Positions 16,688 through 26,621 are shown, counted from the first letter of the stretch. The stretch is 64,000 bases of DNA from Streptomyces sp. SKN60 (GCF_026236535.1 NZ_JAHTMW010000001.1:1-64000); one strand, 5' to 3'. Notes: generated by a model not told the origin, from the sequence alone. A program made the numbers and translations.

Positions 16688-17887
16688 GTGTCCAGGTCGG
16701 ACCGCTACGACTGTGACGTGCTCGTGATCGGCGGCGGGATCGTCGGTCTGTCGACCGCGTACGCGATCACGCGCGCCGCGCCCGGCACCCGGGTCACCGT
16801 CCTGGAGAAGGAGCACGCCCCGGCCCGCCACCAGACCGGGCGGAACAGCGGCGTGATCCACAGCGGGATCTATTACCGGCCCGGCTCGCTCAAGGCCCGC
16901 TTCGCGGTCGAGGGCGCGGCCGAGATGGTCAAGTTCTGCGCGGAGTACGGCATCCCCCACGAGGTCACCGGCAAGCTGATCGTCGCCACCGACCGCGAGG
17001 AGCTGCCCCGCCTGCACGCGCTCGTGCAGCGCGGCCGGGAGAACGGGATCCCGGTCCGCGAGCTCGGCCCCGCGCAGATCACCGAGTACGAGCCGCGGGT
17101 GCGCGGCCTGGCCGCGATCCACGTCGGCAGCACCGGCATCGTCGACTACGGACAGGTGGCGGCCCGGCTCGCCGAGGCCTCCGGCGCCCGCATCCTCTAC
17201 GGCTCGCCCGTCGAGCAGATCGACCGCCGCCCCTGGGGCGTGGCGGTGCGCACCGCGGCCGGGCGGGTGGTGCGCGGCCGGGTCCTGGTGAACTGCGCGG
17301 GCCTGCACTGCGACCGGGTCGCGCGGCTCGCGGGTGACGACCCGGAGATGCGGATCGTCCCCTTCCGCGGGGAGTACTACGAGCTGACCGACCCCTCCCT
17401 CGTCCGCGGCCTGGTCTATCCGGTGCCCGACCCCGCCTTCCCCTTCCTCGGCGTCCATCTGACCCGCGGCATCGACGGCGGCGTCCACGTCGGGCCGAAC
17501 GCGGTCCCGGCACTCGCCCGCGAGGGCTACGGCTGGACGGTCGTCCGGCCCCGCGACCTCGCCGGCACCCTGGCCTGGCCCGGCAGCTGGGCCATCGCCC
17601 GGGAACACTGGCGCTACGGGGCGGGCGAGCTGCACCGCTCCCTGTCCAAGCGCGCCTTCACCGAGGCGGTACGGCGGATGCTGCCGCTCGTCGAGGAGCG
17701 CGACCTGCGCCGGACCACCCCGGGCGTGCGGGCCCAGGCCGTCCTCAAGGACGGCACCCTGGTCGACGACTTCCTGATCCGGGAGTCCACCCGCACCGTG
17801 CACGTGCTCAACGCGCCATCCCCGGCGGCGACCGCCTCGCTGCCGATCGGCCGCGAGGTCGCGGGCCGGGCGCTGGCCCAGCTGTAG
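16688..17887 (+). CDS. lhgO: L-2-hydroxyglutarate oxidase family FAD enzyme
   Basis: About 400 residues of the DAO fold. It begins with the FAD-binding motif DVLVIGGGIVGLSTAYAI and the family motif TGRNSGVIHSGIYY. It oxidises L-2-hydroxyglutarate to 2-oxoglutarate, feeding electrons to the respiratory chain in E. coli LhgO. The C-terminus has the typical PGVRAQAV and NAPSPAATASLPIG motifs. GTG 16688 is preferred because GGGAGG lies eight bases upstream. The longer in-frame start at 16607 would overlap untranslated sequence. The gene is the first of a plus-strand series (lhgO, trmB, PrsW-like). Confidence 0.88.
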   Translation: MSRSDRYDCDVLVIGGGIVGLSTAYAITRAAPGTRVTVLEKEHAPARHQTGRNSGVIHSGIYYRPGSLKARFAVEGAAEMVKFCAEYGIPHEVTGKLIVATDREELPRLHALVQRGRENGIPVRELGPAQITEYEPRVRGLAAIHVGSTGIVDYGQVAARLAEASGARILYGSPVEQIDRRPWGVAVRTAAGRVVRGRVLVNCAGLHCDRVARLAGDDPEMRIVPFRGEYYELTDPSLVRGLVYPVPDPAFPFLGVHLTRGIDGGVHVGPNAVPALAREGYGWTVVRPRDLAGTLAWPGSWAIAREHWRYGAGELHRSLSKRAFTEAVRRMLPLVEERDLRRTTPGVRAQAVLKDGTLVDDFLIRESTRTVHVLNAPSPAATASLPIGREVAGRALAQL

Positions 17888-17989
17888 GGCGCGCGGGCGC
17901 TCGACCAGCGGATGCGGCCGGCTGGGCCCGTCCCGCCGGAGCCTTCGGCCCGGCAGGACCCGCGCCCCGCCCCGTAGAATCGGGGCATT

Positions 17990-18826
17990 GTGTCTGAGCA
18001 GCCTGAGAACACCCCGCACACCGCCCCGGTCCCGGCCCCTGCCCCCGACTCCGCTGGAGAACGCGAGCAGCGCGCCAAGCAGCGCGTCGTACGGCTCGGC
18101 AGCCAGCGGTTCGCGCCCGGCGAGGGCCCCCTGCCGGACCCGGCGGGCTCGCACTACGAGCGGCGGATCCGCAGCTTCCAGCCGCGCCGCAGCCGGGTCA
18201 CCGCCGGCCAGGCCGAGGCCATGCTGAAGCGCTGGCCCGACTGGGGCCTCGACATCGACGGCAAGCGGGTGCTCGACCTGGACGAGATGTTCGGCGGGCT
18301 GCCGGTCGTCCTGGAGATCGGCTTCGGCATGGGCGAGGCCACCGCGCAGATGGCCGCCGCCGACCCCGGCACCGGCATCCTCGCCGTGGACGTCCACACC
18401 CCCGGCCAGGGCAATCTGCTCGGCCTCGCCGACCGGAACGGGCTCACCAACGTCCGGGTCGCCAACGGCGACGCGATCATCCTGCTGCGCGAGATGCTCC
18501 CGCCGGAGTCCCTCACCGGCTGCCGGGTCTACTTCCCGGACCCCTGGCCGAAGAGCCGCCACCACAAGCGGCGCCTGATCCAGCCCGACTTCCTCACGCT
18601 GCTCGCGCCCCGGCTCGCCAAGGGCGGGCTGCTGCACTGCGCCACGGACTGGGAGCCGTACGCGGAGCAGATGCTGGAGGTGCTGACCGCGCACCCCGAC
18701 TTCGAGAACAGCCAGGCCGACGGCGGCTACGCACCCCGGCCCGGTTTCCGGCCGCTGACCCGCTTCGAGGGCCAGGGCCTGGACAAGGGGCACGTCGTCC
18801 ACGACCTGCTGTTCCACCGCCGGTAG
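17990..18826 (+). CDS. trmB: tRNA (guanine-N7-)-methyltransferase
   Basis: 278 residues of the TrmB SAM-dependent methyltransferase family, which makes m7G46 in the variable loop of tRNAs. The SAM-binding motif VVLEIGFGMGEATAQMA lies near residue 105. The family motif YFPDPWPKSRHHKRRLIQ, and CATDWEPYAEQMLEVL near the end, are present, so the active site looks intact. A proline-rich, poorly conserved tail precedes the domain (about 1-45). The start GTG 17990 is about 100 bp after lhgO. This is a housekeeping gene. Confidence 0.95.
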   Translation: MSEQPENTPHTAPVPAPAPDSAGEREQRAKQRVVRLGSQRFAPGEGPLPDPAGSHYERRIRSFQPRRSRVTAGQAEAMLKRWPDWGLDIDGKRVLDLDEMFGGLPVVLEIGFGMGEATAQMAAADPGTGILAVDVHTPGQGNLLGLADRNGLTNVRVANGDAIILLREMLPPESLTGCRVYFPDPWPKSRHHKRRLIQPDFLTLLAPRLAKGGLLHCATDWEPYAEQMLEVLTAHPDFENSQADGGYAPRPGFRPLTRFEGQGLDKGHVVHDLLFHRR

Positions 18827-18958
18827 CCCCGGCACCGGGCACGGCCCGGGGCACGGCACCAGGCACGGCACCGGCCCGTCGTCGAGGATGGTATCGAGTT
18901 ATCCACAGGCTGGAAGAACCCCCTCGCCGCTGTCGGTGCCGCTGGTTAGGGTCGTTGC

Positions 18959-20371
18959 GTGTCGTCGAATCGCATCGCAGGACCTGCCACCGGACCCGCC
19001 ACGGGTCCGGTCGCCGAGCCTGCATCCGTCCCCGCGCAGGCGGGCGCCCCCGCCCGGGCGTTCGTCCCCGCGCCCGCTCCCGTGCCCGAGCTCGAGAGCG
19101 AGCAACCGGACTTCGCCGCCGTGCCGGAGCGGTCCAAGTGGCGCTACAAGCCGCGCAGGGTCTGGCGCAGCCGGCTGGTCCGGGCGATCGCCCTGATCAC
19201 CGTGCTCGCGCTGTGCGCGCTGGTGATCCTGGCGATCGTGCGCAAGGAGACCGGCACCGAGGGCTTCCTGGTGGGCCTGGGCCTCGCCGTGCTGCCGGTG
19301 CCGCTGCTCGTCTTCGCGTTCCGCTGGCTCGACCGGGTCGAGCCGGCCCCGTGGAAGAACCTGCTGTTCGCGCTCGCCTGGGGCGCGTTCGCCTCGACGC
19401 TGGTCGCGATCTTCGCGAACTCTTTCGCCGTGGAGTGGATCAGCAGCGCCACCGCCGATCCCGGCTCCGCCGAGTCCCTCGGCGCGACCGCCGTCGCACC
19501 CGTCGTGGAGGAGACCGCCAAGGGCGCGGCGGTGCTGCTGCTCTTCCTCTTCCGCCGCCGGGACTTCACGGGCCCGGTCGACGGCCTGGTCTACGCGGGC
19601 TTCACGGCCACCGGCTTCGCGTTCACGGAGAACATCCTCTATCTGGGCAACGCGTTCGGTGAGGACCAGGACCTCGGCTCGGGCGGTCTCGGCACCACGA
19701 TGGCCACGTTCTTCGCGCGGGTCATCATGTCCCCGTTCGCGCACCCGCTGTTCACCTCGCTCACCGGCCTCGGCCTCGGCTTCGCCGCGCTCCTTCCGGC
19801 CGGCGCCCGCTTCCGCCGCACCCGGCTGTGGCTGCTGCCGCTGGCCGGCCTGGTCCTCGCGATGGGCCTGCACGCCATGTGGAACGGCTCGGCGACCTTC
19901 CACCCGCTGGCCTTCGTCCTGGTCTACGGCATGTTCATGGTGCCGGTCTTCGGCCTGCTGACCTGGCTCGCGATATGGAGCCGGCAGAAGGAGCTGCGGA
20001 CGATATCCGGCGAGCTCCCGGCCTACGCGACGGCCGGCTGGCTCGCTCTCGACGAACCGCTCGCGCTCTCCTCGATGCGGGCCCGCTCGCTGGCCCGCGG
20101 CTATGCGGCCCGCACCTTCGGCAAGCCGGGCGCGCAGGCGGTCGGCGAGTACGAGGCCTTCGCCACCACCCTGGCCTTCCTGCGCCACCGGGCCCGCCGC
20201 GGCCAGGTCCCGCAGGACTTCACCGCCCGCGAGCAGGAGCTGCTGCACCACCTGTGGCAGCGCCGGCAAGTGGCCTCACCCGCGCTGACGTACGCAGCCC
20301 GCGCGACGGGCCGGGTGTGGTCGCCGCCGCAGTACCTGGACTACGGCGGCTTCAACCCGTACCGGAGCTAG
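18959..20371 (+). CDS. PrsW-family intramembrane metalloprotease
   Basis: 470 residues with about seven or eight hydrophobic segments. The PrsW signature glutamates appear as VVEETAKGAAVLLLF near residue 185. Further motifs are TGFAFTENILYL and the histidine motifs SPFAHPLFTSLTGLGLGFA and MGLHAMWNG. In Bacillus, PrsW cleaves the RsiW anti-sigma factor; the substrate here is not known. The N-terminal 65 residues are Pro/Ala-rich and cytoplasmic. GTG 18959 was used, and no better Shine-Dalgarno was found. The gene ends at a strong bidirectional hairpin (20368-20410). Confidence 0.88.
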   Translation: MSSNRIAGPATGPATGPVAEPASVPAQAGAPARAFVPAPAPVPELESEQPDFAAVPERSKWRYKPRRVWRSRLVRAIALITVLALCALVILAIVRKETGTEGFLVGLGLAVLPVPLLVFAFRWLDRVEPAPWKNLLFALAWGAFASTLVAIFANSFAVEWISSATADPGSAESLGATAVAPVVEETAKGAAVLLLFLFRRRDFTGPVDGLVYAGFTATGFAFTENILYLGNAFGEDQDLGSGGLGTTMATFFARVIMSPFAHPLFTSLTGLGLGFAALLPAGARFRRTRLWLLPLAGLVLAMGLHAMWNGSATFHPLAFVLVYGMFMVPVFGLLTWLAIWSRQKELRTISGELPAYATAGWLALDEPLALSSMRARSLARGYAARTFGKPGAQAVGEYEAFATTLAFLRHRARRGQVPQDFTAREQELLHHLWQRRQVASPALTYAARATGRVWSPPQYLDYGGFNPYRS

Positions 20372-20410
20372 GCCGTGTCTTCCGGATCAGGGCCGGAAGA
20401 CACGGCCTAG
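20368..20410. terminator. bidirectional hairpin terminator
   Basis: A perfect 18-bp stem (left arm CTAGGCCGTGTCTTCCGG at 20368-20385, right arm its exact complement at 20393-20410) encloses a 7-nt loop. It overlaps the stop codon of the PrsW gene and sits between that gene and the convergent aldo/keto reductase, so it can end transcripts from both sides. There is no U-tract, as is common in Streptomyces. Confidence 0.85.
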
Positions 20411-20437
20411 CGGCTACGGGCGGGGATGGGCCGGCCC

Positions 20438-21385
20438 TCAGGCCGCCGACGCCTCCGTCAGGGTGGCGAGCTCCGCCTCCGTGAGTTCCAGGTCGGCGAC
20501 CGCGACGAGGGCCGGGAGCTGCTCGACCGTACGGGCCGAGGCGATCGGGGCGGCGACGGTGGGGCGGGAGGCGAGCCAGGCGAGGGCGACGGTGGCGAGC
20601 TCGGCGCCGCGGGCCTCGGCGACCGTGTCGAGGGCGGCGAGCACCCGCCGGCCGCGCTCGGTCTCCAGGTGCCGGCCGGCACCGGCGGCGCGGACACTGT
20701 CCACGGTGCTGCCCGCGCGGTACTTGCCGGTGAGGAAGCCGGCCGCGAGCCCGTAGTACGGCACGGCCGCGAGGCCGCCCTGCTCGACGACGTCGAGGAG
20801 CGGGCCCTCGTACGTGTCGCGGGAGACCAGGTTGTACTGCGGCTGGAGCGCCACGTAACGGGTCAGGCCCTCGGCCTGGGCGAAGTCGAGCGAGGCCCGC
20901 AGCCGCTCCGGGGAGATGTTGGAGGCGGCGACGGCGCGCACCTTGCCGTCCTTCACCAGCTGGTCCAGGGCGGTGACGATCTCCTCCACCGGGACGGACT
21001 CGTCGTCGAAGTGGGTGTAGTAGAGGTCGATGTGGTCCGTGCCGAGCCGGCGCAGCGACTCCTCGGCGGCGGCCTTGATGGTGGGCGCGCCCAGGCCCTT
21101 GAAGCCGGGGTGGGCGCCGACCTTGGTGGCGACGAGGATGTCGGAGCGGTTGCCGCGGGAGGCCAGCCAGCGGCCGATGACCGTCTCGGACTCGCCGCCC
21201 TCGTTGCCCTCCGCCCACGCCGAGTAGACGTCGGCGGTGTCGATGAAGTTGCCGCCGGCGGCGGCGTAGGCGTCGAGCACGGCGAAGGACTGCGCCTCGT
21301 CCGCGCTCCAGCCGAAGACGTTGCCGCCGAGGGCGAGCGGGAAGACGTGCAGGTCGGAGGTGCCGAGTCGGCGCAGAGAAGTCAT
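20438..21385 (-). CDS. aldo/keto reductase
   Basis: 315 residues, a TIM-barrel NADPH oxidoreductase of the AKR superfamily. The catalytic tetrad is visible: Asp and Tyr in FIDTADVYSAW, Lys in VATKVG, and His in YYTHFDD. Substrate specificity cannot be read from the sequence. ATG 21385 gives the usual first strand (SLRRLGTSDLHVFPLALG). It is transcribed away from the M23 peptidase side and converges on the PrsW gene at a shared hairpin. Confidence 0.93.
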   Translation of the reverse strand: MTSLRRLGTSDLHVFPLALGGNVFGWSADEAQSFAVLDAYAAAGGNFIDTADVYSAWAEGNEGGESETVIGRWLASRGNRSDILVATKVGAHPGFKGLGAPTIKAAAEESLRRLGTDHIDLYYTHFDDESVPVEEIVTALDQLVKDGKVRAVAASNISPERLRASLDFAQAEGLTRYVALQPQYNLVSRDTYEGPLLDVVEQGGLAAVPYYGLAAGFLTGKYRAGSTVDSVRAAGAGRHLETERGRRVLAALDTVAEARGAELATVALAWLASRPTVAAPIASARTVEQLPALVAVADLELTEAELATLTEASAA

Positions 21386-21440
21386 ACGGAGATCAACTCC
21401 CGGCGCCGCCGCCGCTATTCCGCATTCCGACCCGCGGGAC

Positions 21441-22532
21441 TCAGACGGACAGGCCCTTGTCCTGCAGCCAGCCCATCGGGTCGATGCCGGTTCCGGACGG
21501 GGTGTGCACCTCCAGGTGGAGGTGGGGGCCCGTGACGTTGCCGGTGGCGCCGACGCGGCCGATGGTCTCGCCGGTGCCGACGGACTGGCCGACGCCGACG
21601 GTCATGGAGGAGAGGTGGCAGTACCAGACTTCGGTGCCGTCCTCGAGCTCCAGGACGATCCGGTAGCCGTACGCGCCGGACCAGCCGGCCGACTTCACGG
21701 TGGCGCCGTGCACGGCCTTGACCGGGGTGCCGGTGGGGGCGGCGAAGTCCAGACCGGTGTGGTAGCCGGAGGACCACATGGAGCCGGCCTGACCGAAGGT
21801 GGAGGTCAGCGTGTACGAGGAGGTCGGCAGCGCGTAGCTGGCGGCGAGCTTCGCCAGGCGCTCGGCCTCGGCCTTCGCCGCGGCCTCCTCCTCGGCCTTC
21901 TTCTTCGCCTCGGCGGCCGCCTTCTCCGCCGCGTCGGCCTGGGCCTGGGCCTCCGCCGCCGCCTTCTCGGCCGCGGCCTTCTCCGCCGCCTCCCGCTCGG
22001 CGGCGTCGGCGGCGGCCTGCTGCTGCTCGGCCTGCTGGAGGATGCGGGCGCGCAGCGCCTCGCCGGCGTCGGCGGTCGTCTTCGTCCCGGTCACCGCCTC
22101 GCCGCCGGCGGCGCCCTGCGCGGCGGTCTCGGTGGTGGTGTAGGTCAGCGCGGTGAGCGGCTGGGTGGTGTTGCCCGCGGTGTCGGCGGACTTGTGGTCG
22201 TCGGAGCCGATCAGAGCGCCGACACCGGGCAGGTCCGAGGCGTCGGGCAGGTCGACGTCCGGGAGGGCGATCGAGACCGGGGGCTTCTGCTGCGCGGTGG
22301 CCAGACCGCCGGCACCGACCGCGGCGATGACGCCGACACCCAGAACGGTGGAGGAACGCGCGAAGTTGGAGCGCTGCTTCACGACACGGTGGCGTCCGCC
22401 GGATCGGTTCTGCGCCCGCAGGGAGTCCTCGGTGGGGTTCCACTCCTCCGCGCCCCCGTCCAGGGCGCCCGCCGCACCGGCGGCGTCGTAGGAGGCGAAG
22501 GGGGTTTGCGGAGCAGGGGTGTTGGACGCCAC
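21441..22532 (-). CDS. M23-family cell-wall peptidase (LytM/NlpD-like), secreted
   Basis: 363 residues. An N-terminal cytoplasmic stretch is followed by a hydrophobic segment near 55-75 (STVLGVGVIAAVGAGGLAT). A helical Ala/Glu/Lys-rich coiled-coil comes next (about 150-220, AAEREAAEKAAAEKAAAEAQ). The C-terminal peptidase domain has the zinc motifs HTGLDFAAPTG and PHLHLEVH. It should cut the stem peptide cross-links of peptidoglycan. GTG 22532 is preferred because GGAAAGGAG lies upstream and a c-di-AMP riboswitch precedes it. The gene is therefore probably switched by c-di-AMP, as other Streptomyces cell-wall hydrolases are. Confidence 0.9.
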   Translation of the reverse strand: MASNTPAPQTPFASYDAAGAAGALDGGAEEWNPTEDSLRAQNRSGGRHRVVKQRSNFARSSTVLGVGVIAAVGAGGLATAQQKPPVSIALPDVDLPDASDLPGVGALIGSDDHKSADTAGNTTQPLTALTYTTTETAAQGAAGGEAVTGTKTTADAGEALRARILQQAEQQQAAADAAEREAAEKAAAEKAAAEAQAQADAAEKAAAEAKKKAEEEAAAKAEAERLAKLAASYALPTSSYTLTSTFGQAGSMWSSGYHTGLDFAAPTGTPVKAVHGATVKSAGWSGAYGYRIVLELEDGTEVWYCHLSSMTVGVGQSVGTGETIGRVGATGNVTGPHLHLEVHTPSGTGIDPMGWLQDKGLSV

Positions 22533-22556
22533 GGAGGCGCTCTCCTTTCCTTCCTT

Positions 22557-22715
22557 CTCGCCTACCGGGTTAGCTGACGGGTTCGGAGCAGGAAGGTCTC
22601 CTACGGGCCTGCCGCACGAGTGCGGTGGGCCCGATTCACCCCAAGTGGTGGTTCCCCGGTTCCCTTGCGGAATTCGGCGCACGCGCACGGTGCCGTCTCT
22701 TGCGACGGCTGGGAC
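22557..22715 (-). ncRNA. c-di-AMP riboswitch (ydaO-yuaA leader)
   Basis: On the minus strand the leader of the M23 gene contains all the hallmarks of the ydaO-type riboswitch. These are GGGGAACC near 22650, TTGGGGTGAATCGG, the variable paired stem, then TCCGAACCCGTCAGCTAACC and CCGGTAGGCG just before the start region. I recognise these as conserved core segments (RF00379). In Streptomyces the element represses cell-wall hydrolases when c-di-AMP is high. The exact ends were set by eye. Confidence 0.9.
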
Positions 22716-22936
22716 GACCGCGCTGCGTTATCGAACGTTAATAGACACGGCCCCTCGATTCCAAGCTGTTCCTCTTGATCATTAGCTGAATTGGGAGGGA
22801 ATCGCCCGAGTTGAACGCCCCTCAGAAAGCAAGCCGTTCACAGAAGGAATCTGACGTTACGTCAATTGTTATCGCAGGGAGACCCTCCGACTACCCCCCG
22901 TCATCGCCCCGCGCATCACCCGGGTGTCAGCCGTCC

Positions 22937-24139
22937 TCACCCGTCATCGCCCGGCACCACCGGCATCGTGCGGCGCCGCTCCGGCTGGCCGGCCGCCGGG
23001 CGGCTCACCGCGAGCAGCGCCATGTCGTCCGTCGTGGCCCCGCCCGTATACCGGCGCACATCCGCCACCAGCGCGTCGAGCACCTCCTCCGGCCCGGGGA
23101 AGATCCGCCCCGCGAGCCGCCCCTTCGGGTCGTAGAACGCGCCCGTCTCGTCCCGCGCCTCCGAGAGACCGTCCGTGTAGAACAGCAGCGTCGCGCCCGG
23201 CGGGTACGGGGTCACGTCCACCCGGTCCGGCCACACCGCCAACTCCCCCATGCCCAGCGGCAGCGCGGCCTCGCTCGGCAGCAAGGGCTCGACCCCGCCG
23301 TCCGCGTGCAGCAGCAGCGGCTCCGGATGCCCCCGGTTGACCACCCGGACCACCCGGTCGCCCCCCGGGATCTCGGCGAGCACCGCCGTCGTGAACCCCT
23401 CGAAGGCGTCGAACCCGGTCCGCCGCGTGGCCTCCCGGGCCAGCGCCCGTTCGAGCCGCTCCGCCACGCCCTCCAGGGTCGCCTCCTGCTCGGCCGCCTC
23501 CCGGAAGGCGCCGATGACCACCGCCACCGCCTCGACCGCGCCGAGCCCCTTGCCCCGTACGTCGCCGACCACCAGACGTACCCCGAAGGGCGTGTCCTGG
23601 ACCGCGAACAGATCGCCGCCGATGAACGCGTCGGCCTGCGCCGCCTCGTACCGCGCCGCGATCTGCAGCCCGCCGATCCGCTCGGCCGGCGCCGGCAGCA
23701 CCGCCCGCTGCGCCGTCTCGGCGATCACCCGCGCCGACGCAAGCCGTTCCCCGCTGCGCCGCACCACCCGGCTGATGAACACCGCGAGCGCCGCGACCGT
23801 GAGGACCGTGAAGGTCTCCGTGAGCGACTGGATCGTGTGGGCCGTGGAGTCGTAGTGGTGCAGCCCGACACTGGCCACGACCGCCGCGATCCCGGTGAGC
23901 AGCGTCGTCAGGGTGGAGAAGAACGGGGCGGCGATCAGCGGCGCCGCCGAGAACAGCGGCGCCGCGGTGTACACCGGCGGGGTGGTCAGGTCGTAGACGA
24001 TCCCGCCGACGATCACCAGCGGGGGCAGGGCCCGCAGGAAGCGCCGGGCACCGCGGTACGAGCCGGGGGCGCCGTCGCCCCCCGGCCAGACCCCCGGCAC
24101 ACCACCGGGCCCGCCCGGCGCTCCCGCTGCTCGCCCCAC
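22937..24139 (-). CDS. membrane-bound PP2C (SpoIIE-type) phosphatase
   Basis: 400 residues. Two or three hydrophobic segments at about 30-135 (for example VGLHHYDSTAHTIQ region and FTVLTVAALAVFISRVV) are followed by a PP2C/SpoIIE domain. That domain carries GGDLFAVQDT, VGDVRGKG, NRGHPEPLLL, YTDGLSEARDE and TTDDMALLAV, and lacks a HATPase domain. It would sense a signal in the membrane and dephosphorylate a partner, probably an anti-sigma antagonist. GTG 24139 is chosen for its GGGAGA ribosome site. It lies about 70 bp downstream of the MFS gene on the same strand, so co-transcription is possible. Confidence 0.86.
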   Translation of the reverse strand: MGRAAGAPGGPGGVPGVWPGGDGAPGSYRGARRFLRALPPLVIVGGIVYDLTTPPVYTAAPLFSAAPLIAAPFFSTLTTLLTGIAAVVASVGLHHYDSTAHTIQSLTETFTVLTVAALAVFISRVVRRSGERLASARVIAETAQRAVLPAPAERIGGLQIAARYEAAQADAFIGGDLFAVQDTPFGVRLVVGDVRGKGLGAVEAVAVVIGAFREAAEQEATLEGVAERLERALAREATRRTGFDAFEGFTTAVLAEIPGGDRVVRVVNRGHPEPLLLHADGGVEPLLPSEAALPLGMGELAVWPDRVDVTPYPPGATLLFYTDGLSEARDETGAFYDPKGRLAGRIFPGPEEVLDALVADVRRYTGGATTDDMALLAVSRPAAGQPERRRTMPVVPGDDG

Positions 24140-24207
24140 CTGTGCTCTCCCTGACCTGGATGCGCTGCGCCCGGCCGAGAACCGCACCGGGACCACCCCA
24201 GGGTCCG

Positions 24208-25554
24208 TCAGCCCGTAGGGGTCGGCGACTCCTCCTCGGCCGACTGGCGTACGGCGGTCACGGCGGGGCGCTCCGCGAGCCGCCCGCCCCGCGCCAGCGC
24301 CGCCATGGCCGCCGCGCAGCCGAGCCCGACCGCGCACAGCACCAGCCAGGGCACCGCCGACCAGCCGGTCGACCGGTCGGCCGACGAGCCGTTCGACCAG
24401 CCGTTCGCGTCGAGCAGCACGCCCGTCCCCAGGTTCCCCAGGGTGATGCCGATCCCGCAGACCGTGTTGTAGAGCCCGTAGTGGGTGGCCACCCAGCGCC
24501 CCCGGGACAGCGCGACCACGGTGTCCATCTCGTACGGGTAGAGCACGGCGTTCGCCACGGCGAGCACCGCCGCGCACAGCAGCAGCGCCGCGAGCGGCCG
24601 CCCGAGCCCGGCCGGCACCAGGAACGCCGCCCCCATCAGCCCGAGGCCGAGCACCAGACACCGCTCCCGCGACAGCCGCGCCCGGCACCACGCGGTGATC
24701 CGCAGCTGCCCGGCAAGCGCCACCAGGGCCGACACCACGAACAGCGCGGTGGTCGCCGCCGTGCCGTCCGCGGCCAGCGGCAGCGCCAGATAGACCTGGA
24801 AGGACAGCACGTACGAGCCGGTCATGGCCAGCGAGAACAGCCAGAAGGTGCGGTTGCCGAGCACCGTACGGAACTGCCCGCGCGCCTCCCCCGGAAGGGC
24901 CTCCCCCTCCGGGTCCTCCGCCGCCTTCCTCCGTACGGGCAGATGCCGCAGCTGTACGGCGGTGAGCGCGGCGAACAGCAACGCCGCCACCACGCACGTC
25001 AGCCGGAACGACACCCCTGTCAGGGCCACCCCGACGAGCGGCCCGAGCAGAATGCCCGCCTGGTAGTACGCGTTGAACAGGGCGAACGCCTGGACGCGCC
25101 GCTCCTCCCCGGCCTCCGCCGCCAGATAGGCCCGCACCGCCGGGTTGAACAGCGCCCCGGCGAGGCCGGTCGCGAGCGAGGCGGCGAGCAGCGCCGGCAG
25201 CGACTGCGCGAAGGCGAGCGCGCCGAAACCGACCGTCCGCAGCGCGCACCCGGCCACGATCAGCGGCTTGAAGCCGAGCCGGTCCGCGAGCGCGCCGCCG
25301 ACCAGGAACATGCCCTGCTGGGACAGGTTCCGGGCACCGAGCACGAGCCCGACCGCCCAGGCCGCCATGCCGAGGCCGTCGGCGAGATGGGCGGCCAGAT
25401 ACGGCATCAGCATGTAGAAGCCGAGGTTGATGGTGAGCTGGTTGAGGAAGAGCAGCCGCACGGCCGGGTCGAAGGTGCGCGTCTGCTTCCAGATCCCGCC
25501 CTTGGTCCCGCCCTGGGCGGGCCGAGTCGTGGCGCTGTCCGTCGGCTCGCTCAT
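24208..25554 (-). CDS. MFS transporter coupled to a PLP enzyme
   Basis: 448 residues with about 12 transmembrane segments. The family loop [15 protein letters not shown] lies after segment 2, and a charged cytoplasmic loop is in the middle. The start overlaps the stop of the upstream cysteine-synthase-like gene by 4 bp (ATGA), a sign of translational coupling. A likely role is exporting the product of that enzyme, as with siderophore-type amino acid synthases next to MFS exporters. The substrate cannot be identified from sequence. Confidence 0.88.
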   Translation of the reverse strand: MSEPTDSATTRPAQGGTKGGIWKQTRTFDPAVRLLFLNQLTINLGFYMLMPYLAAHLADGLGMAAWAVGLVLGARNLSQQGMFLVGGALADRLGFKPLIVAGCALRTVGFGALAFAQSLPALLAASLATGLAGALFNPAVRAYLAAEAGEERRVQAFALFNAYYQAGILLGPLVGVALTGVSFRLTCVVAALLFAALTAVQLRHLPVRRKAAEDPEGEALPGEARGQFRTVLGNRTFWLFSLAMTGSYVLSFQVYLALPLAADGTAATTALFVVSALVALAGQLRITAWCRARLSRERCLVLGLGLMGAAFLVPAGLGRPLAALLLCAAVLAVANAVLYPYEMDTVVALSRGRWVATHYGLYNTVCGIGITLGNLGTGVLLDANGWSNGSSADRSTGWSAVPWLVLCAVGLGCAAAMAALARGGRLAERPAVTAVRQSAEEESPTPTG

Positions 25555-26621
25555 CGGACCGACTCCTCGCGGCCCGTACGGGTACGGGTACGGGTACGCT
25601 CCAGCACCCGCCGGGTCCAGCCGCTGACCGGCTCGCCGTCGGCGAAGACGGCCGGCTCCTCCCGTACGGGACCGTCGAGCAGTCCGTGCGCCGCGCAGTA
25701 CTCGTCGTTGAAGACCGTGTCGAAATAGCGCTGCGGCCCGTCGGGGAAGACGGCGGCGATCCGGGTGCCGCGCGGCCGGGTACGGGCCAGCCAGCCCGCC
25801 ACCAGCGCGACCGCGCCGACGCTCCAGCCGCCGGTCGCGAACTGCCGGGCGGCCAGGCGGCGGGCCGCCCGTACCGCCTCGGCCGGACCCACCCAGTGCA
25901 CCTCGTCGAAGGCGCCGTGGTCCACGTTGCCCGGGTGGATGGAGGAGCCGAGACCGCGCATCAGACGGGGTCCGGCGGGCAGTCCGAAGACGGTCGAGGC
26001 GATCGAGTCGACCCCGACGAGCTCCAGGGCCGGACTCGAACCGGCCCGCAGCGCACGGGAGATGCCGGCCGAGTGGCCGCCGGTGCCGACCGCGCAGACC
26101 AGCACGTCGATCCGGTCGAGCTGCTCGGCGAGCTCGGCGGCGAGCCCGGCGTACGCCTCGGGGTTGTCGGGGTTCCCGTACTGGTTGGGCCACCAGGCCT
26201 CGGGGAGGGCGAGCAGCAGCTCGGCCACCCGGTCCATCCGGGCCTGCTGCCAGCCGCCGTGCGGGCTGGGCTCCGGCACGACGTGGACGTGCGCGCCGTG
26301 GGCGGTCAGCATCCGCTCCACGATCGGTTCGAGCCCGGGGTCGGTGACGACGTGCACCGGGTGCCCGTGCAGGATCCCGGCGAGCGCGAGGCCGAGCCCG
26401 AGCGTCCCGGAGGTGGACTCGACGATCGGCGCGCCGGGCCGCAGCTCGCCGCGGCGGCGGGCCGCCTCGACCATGTGGAGCGCGGCGCGGTCCTTGATGC
26501 CGCCGAAGTTGAAGCCTTCGAGCTTGGCCCAGTAGCCGTCGTCCATCCACAGCACGGGCGTGTTGCCGACGGTCTGACCGGCGACGGAGAGGGGGTGGGC
26601 GGGGTGGGCGGGGTGCGTCAT
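25551..26621 (-). CDS. PLP-dependent cysteine-synthase/SbnA-like enzyme
   Basis: 356 residues of the fold-type II (beta-substitution) PLP family. The Schiff-base lysine is in [13 protein letters not shown], followed by [11 protein letters not shown] and the phosphate/ring-binding GTGGHSAG. Unlike O-acetylserine sulfhydrylase it lacks the usual final GGS-type motif arrangement, so it may form 2,3-diaminopropionate-like amino acids rather than cysteine. The C-terminus has an (RT) repeat near 25570-25600. It is translationally coupled to the MFS gene downstream. The start ATG 26621 fits the conserved region. Confidence 0.85.
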   Translation of the reverse strand: MTHPAHPAHPLSVAGQTVGNTPVLWMDDGYWAKLEGFNFGGIKDRAALHMVEAARRRGELRPGAPIVESTSGTLGLGLALAGILHGHPVHVVTDPGLEPIVERMLTAHGAHVHVVPEPSPHGGWQQARMDRVAELLLALPEAWWPNQYGNPDNPEAYAGLAAELAEQLDRIDVLVCAVGTGGHSAGISRALRAGSSPALELVGVDSIASTVFGLPAGPRLMRGLGSSIHPGNVDHGAFDEVHWVGPAEAVRAARRLAARQFATGGWSVGAVALVAGWLARTRPRGTRIAAVFPDGPQRYFDTVFNDEYCAAHGLLDGPVREEPAVFADGEPVSGWTRRVLERTRTRTRTGREESVR

